A DNA stretch of 20,577 nt from Seison nebaliae (lineage: Eukaryota > Rotifera > Pararotatoria > Seisonacea > Seisonidae). The position numbers were made by a program, and so were the translations under genes. Of this stretch, positions 1-9,703 are shown one piece after another. Every line of letters starts with the position of its first letter. Within the stretch, counting starts at the first letter, position 1. The DNA is taken from assembly GCA_023231475.1 (NCBI GenBank), contig JALJEE010002006.1, positions 1-20,577 on the forward strand, given 5' to 3'. The notes under the pieces are model-generated. The model was given only the letters and a program-made list of their open reading frames with translations. It ran no database searches and was not told where the DNA came from.

Positions 1-57
1 GAACCCACGACATTCGCGTTATTAGCACGACGCTCTAACCAACTGAGCTAATCGGCC
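1..57 (-). tRNA. tRNA-Ile (anticodon AAU), 3' part outside the window
   Basis: Read on the minus strand, the first 57 bases give the acceptor strand GGCCGAT, the D-arm TAGCTCAGTTGGTTAGAGC, an anticodon arm with loop CTAATAA (anticodon AAT, complementary to 21-23), and the start of the T arm (GTGGGTTC). This matches the well-known animal tRNA-Ile(AAU) almost base for base. The last ~17 nt (rest of the T arm and acceptor) lie beyond the window edge. There is no intron in the visible part. The A box (TAGCTCAGTTGG) is intact, so it looks like a working Pol III gene. Confidence 0.94.
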
Positions 58-435
58 TACGGTCATTGACGATATTAATAATGTTGGACGTTCGAAGTTC
101 AATACCTATTCACATATAATATGAAATTTCTCATCCATCCAGTCGAAATTCATATTCCAATTCCTTCGAATGTAATTTGTTCTTTTGAGTTATGGTACTA
201 TGTTCAGTAGGAAACTGCCGCTTAATTCACCAACATTACAGTTAGGCAACATTATACATATTTCTTTTTCTCTTTCTTCTAATGGATTCGGTGATTTGGA
301 CACTATTAATAATTAATTTTATTTCGCTTTTCAGTTAATACTTTCAGTTTAAACCTGTGATCATTAATCTAATCGGACGATGGTACTCGGAGATATATAA
401 TCACCGAGATTTATTCATTATTACCTTTATTCCTT
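58..435. other. Intergenic, AT-rich, no gene seen
   Basis: This is the 5' flank of the tRNA gene. I see no open frame of useful length, no repeat and no family match. A short hairpin (CTCGG ... CCGAG) lies near 394-416 but is too small to call. Confidence 0.5.
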
Positions 436-792
436 TAGATGATCCGGACCATACAAGCTGGAGGAACTAGAGCCATGCCCACTAGGTCAGATGGGGCCCC
501 TAGGCTTACTTCCACCTAATCATCAGGTATGATGACAACTGGGCCAACGTTGCCATCAATACCCTATAGGCCCTGACCATCTCGACAGCCGCCTAATGGT
601 TGCGATGTGAGATGACCAGACGATAAATAACGGATATCTCGACAACCGTTCAATGGTTGCCATTGAGATACCGTATGTAATTATCGGGGACCACCTACGA
701 TCTATAGTGACCTAGTGTTGCCAAGACGCAAGGGTCATCCTACTGTCGCTTCGCCGGATCTCTAAAGGACGAGGTGCGCGTAGGTGATTCTA
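436..792. ncRNA. GC-rich structured island, candidate non-coding RNA or repeat; family not recognised
   Basis: Composition changes sharply here to roughly half G+C, against AT-rich flanks, and no strand carries a long open frame. Two neighbouring segments are variants of one hairpin. At 578-614 the closing stem is CATCTC/GAGATG around GACAGCCGCCTAATGGTTGC. At 631-673 it is TATCTC/GAGATA around GACAACCGTTCAATGGTTGC, extended by an outer CGG/CCG. The stems differ by a paired C-G to T-A change, which keeps pairing. A third pairing, CCACCTACG (690-698) with CGTAGGTG (779-786), closes the right part. I compared it by memory with 7SL, RNase P/MRP, U3 and rRNA and recognised none of them. It could be a structured RNA gene, a SINE or other repeat, or a transferred fragment; the strand is unknown. 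Confidence 0.4.
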
Positions 793-844
793 ACAAAAGT
801 AGTAAAAATGAAATTATTTAGAAAAAAGAAATATGAAAATTACC

Positions 845-1015
845 CTAGTGTGAGTATAACTCAAATTTAACTATTTTTTTATAAAAAAAAATGAGTCTAT
901 AAGATTTAGTCAGTATTGACTCAAAACTAACAACTTGTAAGTTAGAAAGAATAAAATTGAGACAACAATGAGTTAGTTTTGAGTCAATATCGACTAAATC
1001 TTATAGACACACTAG
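845..1015. mobile_element. Foldback / MITE-like element with 37-bp inverted arms
   Basis: The arms 895-931 and 972-1008 are inverted copies matching at 35 of 37 positions (core GACTCAAAACTAAC on the left, its complement on the right), separated by a 40-nt spacer. The right arm continues outward into CACACTAG (1008-1015). Its complement CTAGTGTG is at 845-852, displaced from the left arm by about 42 nt of AT-rich sequence, so the left arm seems to have taken an insertion. There is no coding capacity. This fits a non-autonomous DNA transposon of MITE or foldback type. I could not identify a superfamily or a clean target-site duplication. Confidence 0.6.
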
Positions 1016-1480
1016 ACTAATTATTCTCCCGGAATTCACCATGACTATTTTCAGAGCCAAATTCACGTGTAATTTTGGTGCGGACCTCACTTGTTAAAAA
1101 TCATCAAGGGATATTTCCGTTGGAGGAAAAACTGTGTCTTCCGATCTTTGATTGAACTATATACCGAGTATGAATTACAGATAGTATCAAGTTACTATTA
1201 TACCTAATACAACGCCTCGATTGTCATTTGTTTCGATACTTTTCACGAAAAATTAATTATCCTGATGATAATTGTTATGGTATAATTCCAATGAACTGTT
1301 AGTTATATAAACATACTACATTATCTCATTATCATTATTATCTAAAATAACAAACCAAAACAACTCTACATTAAACAACTTGTAGAGTTGTCGTACTTTC
1401 GAAATGAAAACTATTTACGATTTTATAAATATTATTTGAAAATTTTAATGAAAATGAAATTCAAAACTATAATTGATATT

Positions 1481-2443
1481 TCAGTGGAAATTTTTTCGAT
1501 TTATCATGATCTGTTTATTATAGGAGTATATCGACATAATTTGGTTACTTGGAGTACTGAATGTAATTATGCATCTTTCTGTATCATAAACGTTGATCAA
1601 GTCTTCCATTTCCTTTTTCATATTATTTTTCTTTATAATAGATGTTAAAAATGCCAAATACAGAACATTTTCTTGTTCTATATAGAGTTTCAGAATGTTC
1701 AAAGTGTTCTGATCGACAAAGGATATACGTTCCGTATTTTCAGTTGAGACGTTTGTTTTGAAATTCTGCTTGTAAATGAACGATTCAATGTTCCTAAAGA
1801 AGAATAATCCAGGTGATATGCTTCTAGATGAATATCTTGTAAACTGATTATTCTGACAGTACGCGGTAAATTTAGAATATTTACAAAATTTTTTCATGAA
1901 GAATCCTTTAACAATTTTATAAATTTCATCTTCATTGTTGATTAGGGTTGATAGACAATGGAAAGGTAGGAACGAATTTAAAATTGATAATTATTCTACT
2001 TCATTCTTCATATAATCTAAGTTTCATAAAGTTTCTAAGAATTTAGATTTGTAATATTCATAAAACATCGCGTCGAATCTTATTAATTAATTGATTAAAA
2101 AGAAATTTAATTACGAGAAATGAGTTAACCGGTTATATTTCAGTATAATTTAAATTCAAAATATGTTAATAATAAAAGTAAAATTTTGACAATCATCGTG
2201 ATTAAATTATTTTTCAGACTAAAGAAAATTAGATTAACTAAAGAACATTATATTGAAAATAAATTGAGTCACCGGATCTCGTACAATAGTGAAACAAAAT
2301 GAATCTTCATAATCAAAAATTTGTTTAAGTTCTTCAACAACCAAAATATTATGAAAAATGAAGAAATCGTATTTGATAGATTTGTTGTTGGTCAACGGTT
2401 CCACCATTTCGCTTTTGAATTTATGAGGATATCCAATGTTTTG
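1481..2443 (-). pseudogene. Galactose-3-O-sulfotransferase-like gene remnant (decayed)
   Basis: Two minus-strand open stretches look like parts of one Gal3ST-family enzyme (Golgi, PAPS-dependent sulfation of galactose). The upstream stretch, 2443-2234, reads NIGYPHKFKSEMVEPL, then FHN, then FCFTIVRDPVTQF. This is the family's LGYPH block followed by the 3'-phosphosulfate-binding FT(I/V)xRDPxxxF motif. The downstream stretch has its ATG at 1897, with the frame open upstream to about 1966. It ends with a helix-rich region (TLNILKLYIEQENVLYLAF ... KEMEDL ... ERC) resembling the family's C-terminal LYxxF segment and final Cys. Between 2234 and 1966 all frames are interrupted. Just upstream of NIGYP the frame meets a stop, and the N-terminal KTHKTGSST-type motif was not found. 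It is therefore most likely a pseudogene, though an intact gene with unrecognised introns is not excluded. The RDPV block identification is firmer than the downstream piece. Confidence 0.55.
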
Positions 2444-3173
2444 TTAATTTCTTTTAAGTGGATCATTCTGCATATAATTTAAACTGGCCACTGCAATAGT
2501 AGGGAGTAGAACTCTCCCCCAATGGAATTATAAGGTTTAAAAAATTATCTGATACTTAACCGGAATATTCAACATTGAAATTTTTTAAATAGTGAAGAAG
2601 TTAATATAATCCTTTTGGTAATTAACAACTTCATTCCCTTTTTAATAAAATGACCTAACTTCTTTTTTTTTCCTAGGGTTAATCCGATTCATCTTTCAAT
2701 CCATCAGGTTGACTAATTTTAAAAAGGTAACTTCCTTCAGGAATCAAATTTAATTTATTACTAATCATTTACTAATATCGATTAGAGAAATAAATTTAAA
2801 ATTATCGACAAAGTTGAGAATGACAAAGTAAGAAAAAGAATTAACATTTTTATTGTAAGAATAACGTTTTTATATATATGAGGAAGAACGAGATAAATAT
2901 TATAAAAACATTATGTTTGGGGAAATGTGATATTTGAACGGGTAATAATTCGATAAAAGAAAAAAATATCATAATATTTTAAAGATGACGTAAGAAACTT
3001 GAAAATAATGATAAAATCGACTATAAATCAAAATGTTTTAGATATTATAACAGTTTTATAATCCGTTAAATCATAAATTTTATTGAAATTACTATTATTG
3101 CCAGATTGATATATTGATTTTAAACTTAATTAATTAAGTAACATGTTCATAGAAACATACCAGTTTAGACTTT
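2444..3173. other. Intergenic, AT-rich, no gene seen
   Basis: Very AT-rich with homopolymer runs. One short minus-strand open stretch around 2687-2750 (IPEGSYLFKISQPDGLKD) looks protein-like but is too short to assign. It may be a further scrap of the decayed gene next door or chance. Confidence 0.4.
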
Positions 3174-3475
3174 GGTTCGAATAAACAGATATGAATACAA
3201 TGTTATTTAACCCCTTATATAGTATTACCATGAAATATGGAAATTGCCTCCATATTATCCCAACATTAAACCGGGTATATTTCGGTTCGAATAAACAGAT
3301 GTGAATATGACACCTACTGTTTATTTAGACCCCTTATATAATTTTCCCATGAAATATGGAGAATGCCTGTATTTTCTTGTAACATTCTAGGTATATTTCG
3401 GCCATTTTAAACCTTTATATAATGCTGCCATGAAATATGAAGATTGCCTCTCCATCCCTGTATTCCAGTAACAAT
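3174..3475. repeat. Degenerate tandem repeat, about 110-120 bp unit, three partial copies
   Basis: GGTTCGAATAAACAGAT recurs at 3174 and 3284. The block CCATGAAATATGG(A) recurs at 3228, 3347 and 3428, each followed by an (A)TTGCCTC- or ATGCCTG-like tail and preceded by CCTTATATA. Copies 1 and 2 are nearly full units; copy 2 carries an extra ~9-11 nt. Copy 3 lacks the first ~40 nt. The divergence suggests an old minisatellite or monomers of a local satellite. No coding function is evident. Confidence 0.75.
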
Positions 3476-4206
3476 CTTCCATTGGAACCTCCATCCAAAG
3501 AAGGATCTGCTGGACTACAATATTCCTCTCTGGAAAATGAAACAACCATAACTAATTTGTTCTTTTATCATCTTCCCAAGAAGGAACTACGAAGTCTATA
3601 CTAAAAACATAACGTTAAAACTTTAAACTTTTTCAAAAGTAAAAAATGAATTCTAAAAATTTAACTCGTACACTGTACGTTCAAATCAGGTTGTAAACCA
3701 TTGAACATGGATGCAAAAGGATAACCATTTTTTGTAATATTGCATTTTTATTATAATTAGTCAATTTAATGTTAACATTAAATATCAAAAGTTAAGCTCA
3801 AACTTTTAATTTTATCTAAGAGCATTAAATAATGTTCGACTTTAAACTGTTTTTATTTTGAGTCATTGTACAATATGATCAAAGAGTAACAAAATCAAAT
3901 TTTTCTTGTAAGATTTTATAAAATTGGAAATGTATATGATATCATGAGACAACTCTTTTTCAAAAAATTTCAAAAATTCAGAGATAATTATTTAACTGAT
4001 TTGTTCATGTTAATTGTTGACCATAAAGATGAGATTTAAAAGAATTTATTAAGATATTGTCTCTTGTATCTATGTAAGAATTAATTTTTTCAACAATTCA
4101 ATAGGCTGTCCACTAAACATTTATCAACATGTCTTCAATAAACCAAAGGAAAAAAATTGAGCAAATAATAAAACGAATTATCTCTACATAAATTACATAA
4201 AAATGA
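3476..4206. other. Intergenic, AT-rich; only a short uncertain open frame
   Basis: A plus-strand ATG frame begins in the last repeat copy (3437) and runs 55 codons to 3604 (SSNNLPLEPPSKEG ... ENETTITNLFFYHLPKK). It reads rather like protein, but no family is recognisable and no neighbouring exon could be joined. The rest, up to the guanylate kinase stop codon, is AT-rich with no signal I can support. Confidence 0.35.
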
Positions 4207-5130
4207 TTAAGAATTTAAAGATTCTTGATATTCCTATGAATTGAACGAATAACAAAATAAATATTATCAAATTAAATAGAAAGAAAAGAACTTTTTGAAT
4301 GTTTAACAAGAATTGTTTATAACTGTTGCCCAATTCATCATTCACAATTATATAATCGAACGTTTCTTCATTCACTAGGAAAAGATGAGAATTCCGAATA
4401 TTATATAATTTTAGGTATAAATGAAACTGAATTCCATGTCATTTTGTGCTTGTAACAATCGACGACGAATTGCTTCCTCCGAATCAGTTTCACGTTTTCT
4501 AAGACGTTCCTCCTTTAAAAAGAAAGAAAACGCTGAATGAAGTGTAAGAGAATGAAAATGAACCAATGCTTTAATAGACGGCGGTCGAATGCCAATGAAA
4601 ACTGCATTCAAGTTACTTCTTTTAATATTTCTTACTCCATTTATTTCCAAATCGAGAACACAAATCTTGTTTTTATTCTGTATTCGATTAATCTCTTCTT
4701 TACTATAATTATTGCAATAACATTAAGGAGTTGAATGGGAAATTGAAATGACCTTGTCCCGTAAAAATTTTTTGCAAATTCTGCATATTCCAAAAGTTTT
4801 TCTTGTTTGATCATATCTTGAAATTCATTTGGAGAAACAAAATAATATTCTAAAGGAATGAATGATTATTCTTCTTCTTGAATGGTTAATGGAAGATAAC
4901 CTACTCCTGATTTCTCCCTTCCTCTTGGTTGTCTCGTCGTATCTGAAGTTTAATTTTAAAGTTCTTCTAAATTCTATTCGAGGAAACTAACGAGAAATTG
5001 AGAATTCGAATTTATTTTCATATTCTTCCAATACTCGATTGATTAGAGTTGATTTTCCCGAACCACTTGGACCACATACAACTAATGGTCTCAATTTCGA
5101 TGATGTGTTTAACATTCTGGAAATAAACAT
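4207..5130 (-). CDS. GUK1: Guanylate kinase (7 exons, 203 aa)
   Basis: Cytosolic guanylate kinase phosphorylates GMP (and dGMP) to GDP with ATP. Hand-built exons, in transcript order: 5130-4992, 4942-4901, 4849-4753, 4702-4564, 4512-4428, 4374-4292, 4233-4207. All six introns are GT..AG and 49-58 nt, and total length is a multiple of three. Motifs in order: P-loop GPSGSGKST (residues 20-28), SHTTRQPRG (GMP-binding TTR), VEYYFVS, EYAEFAKNFYGTSK (GMP-contact YGTS), ICVLDLEINGVRNIK (Walker-B-like DLEINGV), the lid ERLRKRETDSEEAIRRRL, and the C-terminal FDYIIVNDELGNSYKQF. The length fits the family (197 aa in human). The start used is the upstream in-frame ATG; a second ATG five codons on (5113-5115) is equally plausible. 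The last exon codes only eight residues and is the least certain junction. The stop codon of SERAC1 lies 252 bp upstream on the same strand. Confidence 0.95.
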
Positions 5131-5382
5131 GGTTGAAGCTTTTTCTTTAGTTTACTTATTAAAATGAATCTACCGAAAAAAACATCATAAAAAGTATAAA
5201 TTCATATCATATCTCTCCAATTTCTTCTAGTTCTCTCCATTCTTCCTTCGTGATTATCTTCAAATTGATAAATTTATAAATTAGTTAATTGATTTAATTT
5301 CAGATGAAAAATACTATACTAGATTAGAATAGAGATTAGTAGAAATACTACTATAGGAAGAATGATTTATATGTGACGAAAT
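5131..5382. promoter_or_regulatory. Short spacer: SERAC1 3' flank and GUK1 5' flank
   Basis: These 252 bp separate the SERAC1 stop codon from the GUK1 start on the same strand, so the SERAC1 terminator and the GUK1 promoter must both lie here. No specific TATA box or polyadenylation signal can be assigned with confidence in such AT-rich sequence. Confidence 0.4.
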
Positions 5383-7910
5383 TTATTCGAAATGATTAAA
5401 AATAAAGAAATTGGATGTAGAATTGAAGAAGGATATATCATTCAATGTCTCAATTATTCTCTTCCGGTTTATTAATTCGTCCACATCATTCATACATTGA
5501 ATCATTTCTGAACATATTTTATCATGTCGATTTTCTGCCTTACAAACGGTAATATGATTTCGCTCTAATTCATAATGATTTCCCGAGGCGATATCTAACC
5601 ATTAGAAGAATATAATAAGAAGAATAGGAAGTGAATGTGAAAAATGAACCTGAATATTCTTTGGGTACTATGACAACCGAGTATCCTGGAGATAATTTTG
5701 TTGGTTGATTCTCACTGAAACTGATGATATTAATCGGATAATCTCTTATCATCTCCATGAAAGAAGCATGCAATTCAAGTAAGTAATGATTATCTAATGA
5801 TCATGTTAGTGGTATGATGATTAGAAAAATGGACGAGAACTTTTACTTAAATTTTGCACTTCAATTGATGGTTTCGTAACATAGCTAATAAAGGAGGATA
5901 GTGTAGCCAATGGACTTCCAAAGTGTGGCACACTGAAAAAAATGATGGAATGTGTGGCATCAAAGAAATTATGTTGCAATATTTCTTTTAGAATAATTCC
6001 ACCCATCGAATGACACAACCAGATGATTGGTCGTTTACCCACATCTAATCTCCTCAATTCTTCCTCGATGATTGTAGCGCGGTTAATTATTGACCGACTA
6101 AAAAAGAAAATTAAAAAAAAAATTTAGATTATTTAAAAAACTTTTTTTGTTCCGTCGAACATTTCATATTCCAGTCGCTTAATCTTGTTTCAAAATTCGC
6201 ACCAATTATTCGATATTTATATTCCTCATTTTCTAACGATAACTTTCGAAAGAAAATTGAAAAATTTCTTTATCGAAACTAAAAATAACTTTGGGCCAAC
6301 AAAAATGAGTTAAGTCTTCCACAATTCCAAAAGAAGTTTAAATGAAAAATATGAAATAATGTTTTATCAAAATTTTAGAACTTTCCGAATGCAACAATCT
6401 CCAAGAATAAAAAAGACTTCCTTGAAGTCCATGCAATAGAATGACATCAACTACTCTGAATTAAAAAGAAAAGTTTCACATTTTGAAGTTGATCGAAAAA
6501 GTGAACGGTTCTTCATCGAATGTCTGAAGTGGATAAATCAGTTGCCCATATTTCAAGAAAGTACTCTCATCATCTTGATCGACATGACTCAATAATTTTT
6601 CAGCCATACAATATAATATGAATCGATATTGATCATCATAAGAGTTTGGCTGGATGATGAATGAATGTAAAGTAGATAGCCATCGGGAATGTATAAAAGA
6701 TTGATGGATTTCTTCAAATTCCAACAATTCTATTAGAATGGATGAAATTAATAGAATTATGGATGGACATTGTACTCGGTTAATAAAAAGATGATGTAAT
6801 AATTCCAATATATTATTTAATATTAAATCATAGCAATATTCTTTTCCCAACTAAAATATGACCAAACAACGAATAATTTGAGAGAGAATGAAATAATTGA
6901 AATAACTCGAGCAAAATGTCTGATGACATTTAGTAATAGAACTTCCAAATCAATATCGATATTCATATCCAAAAGATCGAATGAATCGATTTGAATTTCA
7001 TTGAACGAGAATGATGAACTCTGGAAAGGAATTATAGTTTTCTTCTTCACACTCAACTAATTGAAGTTAAACATAATTCGTGTCATAGTAATTATTCATC
7101 GATTGGAAATGAGTAAGAAAACAATCGTCAGTTTTCTTTATTTGTATTTTATTTATCAGTTCCCTCAATTGAACACTAAATGACTGGGAAGACTGAAACT
7201 TTTCAATAAAATTTAGAATAGAACTTTCTCATTATCGTATCCATCGATAAATAATTTTGGAGGTGAAAGAAATAGAAAATTTCTCAATTCTTTACAACGT
7301 GCTAATTTCACTTTACATTTATCATTCAATCCATATTTTAATAAATGGCATTCGGTATCTGAAAAACGATTAAAGTTTTCATTGAAAAAATAATAATTAT
7401 TCCAAATCTAATGAAATATAATAGAAACCTGATAAAGAGGATGATAATTTTAATAAATTTTTCACAACATAATCTCGTTTCTTTCGGTCGTTTGAATGAG
7501 ACTGATTAATCCAATAATTTATATTCGTCGAAATTGTTTGTGTTGGAGAATTATCTTCGACTAAAGAAGAAAAGAGATTTGAAAAAAAATCTTGAAAAGA
7601 TGTTAAACGGAAAGGATTCGATTGTTTCACATCTAAATACGAATTATCTATTTCCAAATATTTTGTTTCTTTATATTTCCATCTATTTCATCAATCATCA
7701 CTTATCATTATGACGTTTCTCACGAACCAACTAAAATAATTACTAACCTAAAAAAATCATTGTTTCTATATAAACAACTTCCAACAGTAATAACAGTCGC
7801 TAAAAAAAATTTATGAAAAATACATTTTCCAGCTCAAAAAAATACAGTTTTTTCAAACTTGCCCCGATTAATGAGAAAATTTTCCATTTTTTATAATTTA
7901 TAATTCTCAT
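5383..7910 (-). CDS. SERAC1: SERAC1-like serine-active-site protein (13 exons, 629 aa)
   Basis: SERAC1 is a lipase-like alpha/beta hydrolase at mitochondria-ER contacts, linked to phosphatidylglycerol/cardiolipin remodelling. Exons in transcript order: 7910-7859, 7799-7748, 7682-7429, 7358-7225, 7192-7073, 7020-6907, 6850-6507, 6455-6382, 6315-6290, 6242-6142, 6097-5835, 5793-5650, 5594-5383. They sum to 1890 nt and every phase agrees. The N-terminus (KWKIFSLIGATTVITVGSCLY) gives the hydrophobic anchor seen in SERAC1. The middle is the helical-repeat region (for example VQLRELINKI, RHFARLGKEYCYDLILNN). The hydrolase half shows VVDVILLHGLQGS, FCWPK, ANFETRLSDW, the nucleophile motif WLCHSMGG (Ser454), IIFFSVPHFGSPLA, PSIEVQNLSK and the late histidine in RNHITVCK. 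Length is close to human (654 aa). One intron (7193-7224) is only 32 nt. The first two exons are the least certain, as they are short. Confidence 0.93.
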
Positions 7911-8149
7911 TCCACAAAAGATGAAAATGTTCAAAACGGAGAAATTTAATTATATTGTCAATTACAAAATTTAGGGAAAGTTGGCAGAAGCTAATAATTT
8001 GTAATGAGAAAACTGCTTAGGAAGAAAAAAAGAAATTTGTAAATTTTATAGACTTTATATTTAATGATTTATAAAAAGTTTAAGAGAAAGAAAATAAATT
8101 ACGTGTCGATTTCAAGTTGTCATTCAATTACCAGAATAATCAATTAGAG
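7911..8149. promoter_or_regulatory. Shared divergent promoter region of SERAC1 and ARCN1
   Basis: Only 239 bp separate the start codons of SERAC1 (minus) and ARCN1 (plus), so one short AT-rich region must serve both transcripts, including their 5' UTRs. No GC box, initiator or TATA element stands out. Joint regulation is an inference from the arrangement alone. Confidence 0.5.
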
Positions 8150-9703
8150 ATGGTATTAATATCGGTTGGTGTTTGTAATAAACAAGGGAAGACGTTGTTC
8201 TCCCGTCAATTCGTTAAGATGGATAGAGGTCGAATTGAAGGTTTATTGGCGGCATTTCCCAAATTGATGGTGTCGGGGAAGCAGCATACATTTGTGGAGA
8301 CGGAAAGCGTCAGATATGTCTACCAATCGATTGATCAGTTATATATGTTATTGATAACAACGAAAGAGTCGAATATTCTTGATGATTTGGAAACGTTAAG
8401 AATGTTCGTTCGAGTTTTACCTGAATATTCGAAGACACAAGATGAAAGTGAAGTGATGAAGAATTCTTTTGATTTATTATTCGCTTTCGATGAGATTGTC
8501 GCATTGGGATATCGAGAGAGTGTGAATATCGCACAAATTCGATCATATACAGATATGAATTCACAAGAGGAAAAGATGCATAATCAGATGAGAGTGGCAC
8601 AAGAGAAAGAACAGAAAGAAATTATGAGAAGGAAAGCGAAAGAGTTTGCGAAAGCGCGAGCTCTTACTTCAAGTAATCAACTACCAACAAATTCTTCTTC
8701 AATCAATAATGGATTAATGAGAAATTTGAAACAATCCGTCGCAATTTCAGAAGAGAAATCGAAAATAGATAAATTATTGGAAACTAAACAAACATCCAAT
8801 CAATCAGTTAATAAGAATACTCTCAAATTATCGAGAAGTCAGAAAGCTGATAGTTTTATAAAAGATCTGAAAACTGATGTCTTTTCTTCTGATTTCGGAA
8901 GTCAAAGACCTTCAGCAAAAACTGCTTCAACTAGTTCGAAAGAAATCAGTTCGACTCCAATGGAAATTCCAGATCTTCCAGAAATTCATAAACAGGAAAT
9001 ACATTTCGTTAAGAATGAAACGATTAATGCCACTTTCGATCATAATGGAGGTGTGAAATTGTTTGAAGTTGTGGGAACTCTTCAACTTCAATTGCAGGAA
9101 TCGGCACCAGATGAATTAACGATCAGAATAAATGAAGTTGATAAAAAACAGATAAATGTGATTCTTGGAGCTCCCGTCAATAAGATGGCATATTCTAAAC
9201 GAAAAGTTATCGAAGCTAAATCGGGAAAATTCTCAAAAGATTCTGAAGTTTTTCTTTTACGATGGCGTTTCTCCAACATGGATATTAATACGATTCCTTT
9301 GAATATTATTTGTTGGCCAAATAATAAAGAGACAAGTGTGGAATATGAATTAACTGCTGATCATTTAGAATTGAGAAATATTATCATTTCTATCCCAGTA
9401 ACGAGATGCGTCATTAATGAAATCGAAGACGAGACAACTTATGAACAAACAAAAAGTATGTTACTTTGGCGTATTCCATTTATCGATAGTTCAGCACCAC
9501 AAGGCACATTACTTTTCCGCCCAACTGATGAGAAACAATTTGATGAACAACAAATATTTCCAATTAGGTGCACATTCAATTGTCATAACAAAACATTCTG
9601 TGATATCAATGTGTTGGATATAAGTCATTCTTCAAACGGAGTTCTCGTCAATTTCTCTGAGGAAGTTCAACTCTCAACAAATAATTATGAATTAGTCTAT
9701 TAA
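8150..9703 (+). CDS. ARCN1: Coatomer subunit delta (archain, delta-COP), single exon, 517 aa
   Basis: Delta-COP is a subunit of the COPI coat that carries Golgi-to-ER and intra-Golgi traffic; it pairs with beta-COP in the F-subcomplex. The N-terminal longin domain (residues 1 to ~140) starts MVLISVGVCNKQGK and carries the near-invariant run RIEGLLAAFPKLM, then QHTFVETESVRYVYQ, ESNILDDLETLRMF and FAFDEIVALGYRE. A basic helix (EIMRRKAKEFAKARA) and a Ser/Lys-rich linker follow. The C-terminal mu-homology domain runs from about residue 275 (KQEIHFVKNETINATF) through SVEYELTADHLELRNIIISIP to the last residues NNYELVY. Length matches the human protein (511 aa). The frame is open 11 codons upstream, but the ATG at 8150 is where homology begins. 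It has no intron, unlike its intron-rich neighbours. Confidence 0.98.
   Translation: MVLISVGVCNKQGKTLFSRQFVKMDRGRIEGLLAAFPKLMVSGKQHTFVETESVRYVYQSIDQLYMLLITTKESNILDDLETLRMFVRVLPEYSKTQDESEVMKNSFDLLFAFDEIVALGYRESVNIAQIRSYTDMNSQEEKMHNQMRVAQEKEQKEIMRRKAKEFAKARALTSSNQLPTNSSSINNGLMRNLKQSVAISEEKSKIDKLLETKQTSNQSVNKNTLKLSRSQKADSFIKDLKTDVFSSDFGSQRPSAKTASTSSKEISSTPMEIPDLPEIHKQEIHFVKNETINATFDHNGGVKLFEVVGTLQLQLQESAPDELTIRINEVDKKQINVILGAPVNKMAYSKRKVIEAKSGKFSKDSEVFLLRWRFSNMDINTIPLNIICWPNNKETSVEYELTADHLELRNIIISIPVTRCVINEIEDETTYEQTKSMLLWRIPFIDSSAPQGTLLFRPTDEKQFDEQQIFPIRCTFNCHNKTFCDINVLDISHSSNGVLVNFSEEVQLSTNNYELVY

Noticed and set aside
3437-3604. Short plus-strand frame of 55 codons
   Set aside because: Starts inside a repeat copy, no family, no partner exon; kept only as a remark.
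4537-4734. Plus-strand frame over guanylate kinase
   Set aside because: It is the opposite strand of a well-supported GUK1 exon and intron.
6476-6506. SERAC1 exon reading on to SINFKM
   Set aside because: This would need a 24-nt intron; the donor at 6506 gives 51 nt and joins DEEP directly to VVDVILLHG.
7021-7056. SERAC1 exon starting at LSVKKKTIIPFQ
   Set aside because: It is open, but the only in-phase donor would leave a 16-nt intron; using the CTTTCCAG acceptor at 7021 gives a 52-nt intron and keeps frame.
8117-8149. Upstream extension of the delta-COP frame with a TTG start
   Set aside because: Nuclear animal genes start at ATG, and homology to delta-COP begins exactly at the ATG at 8150.
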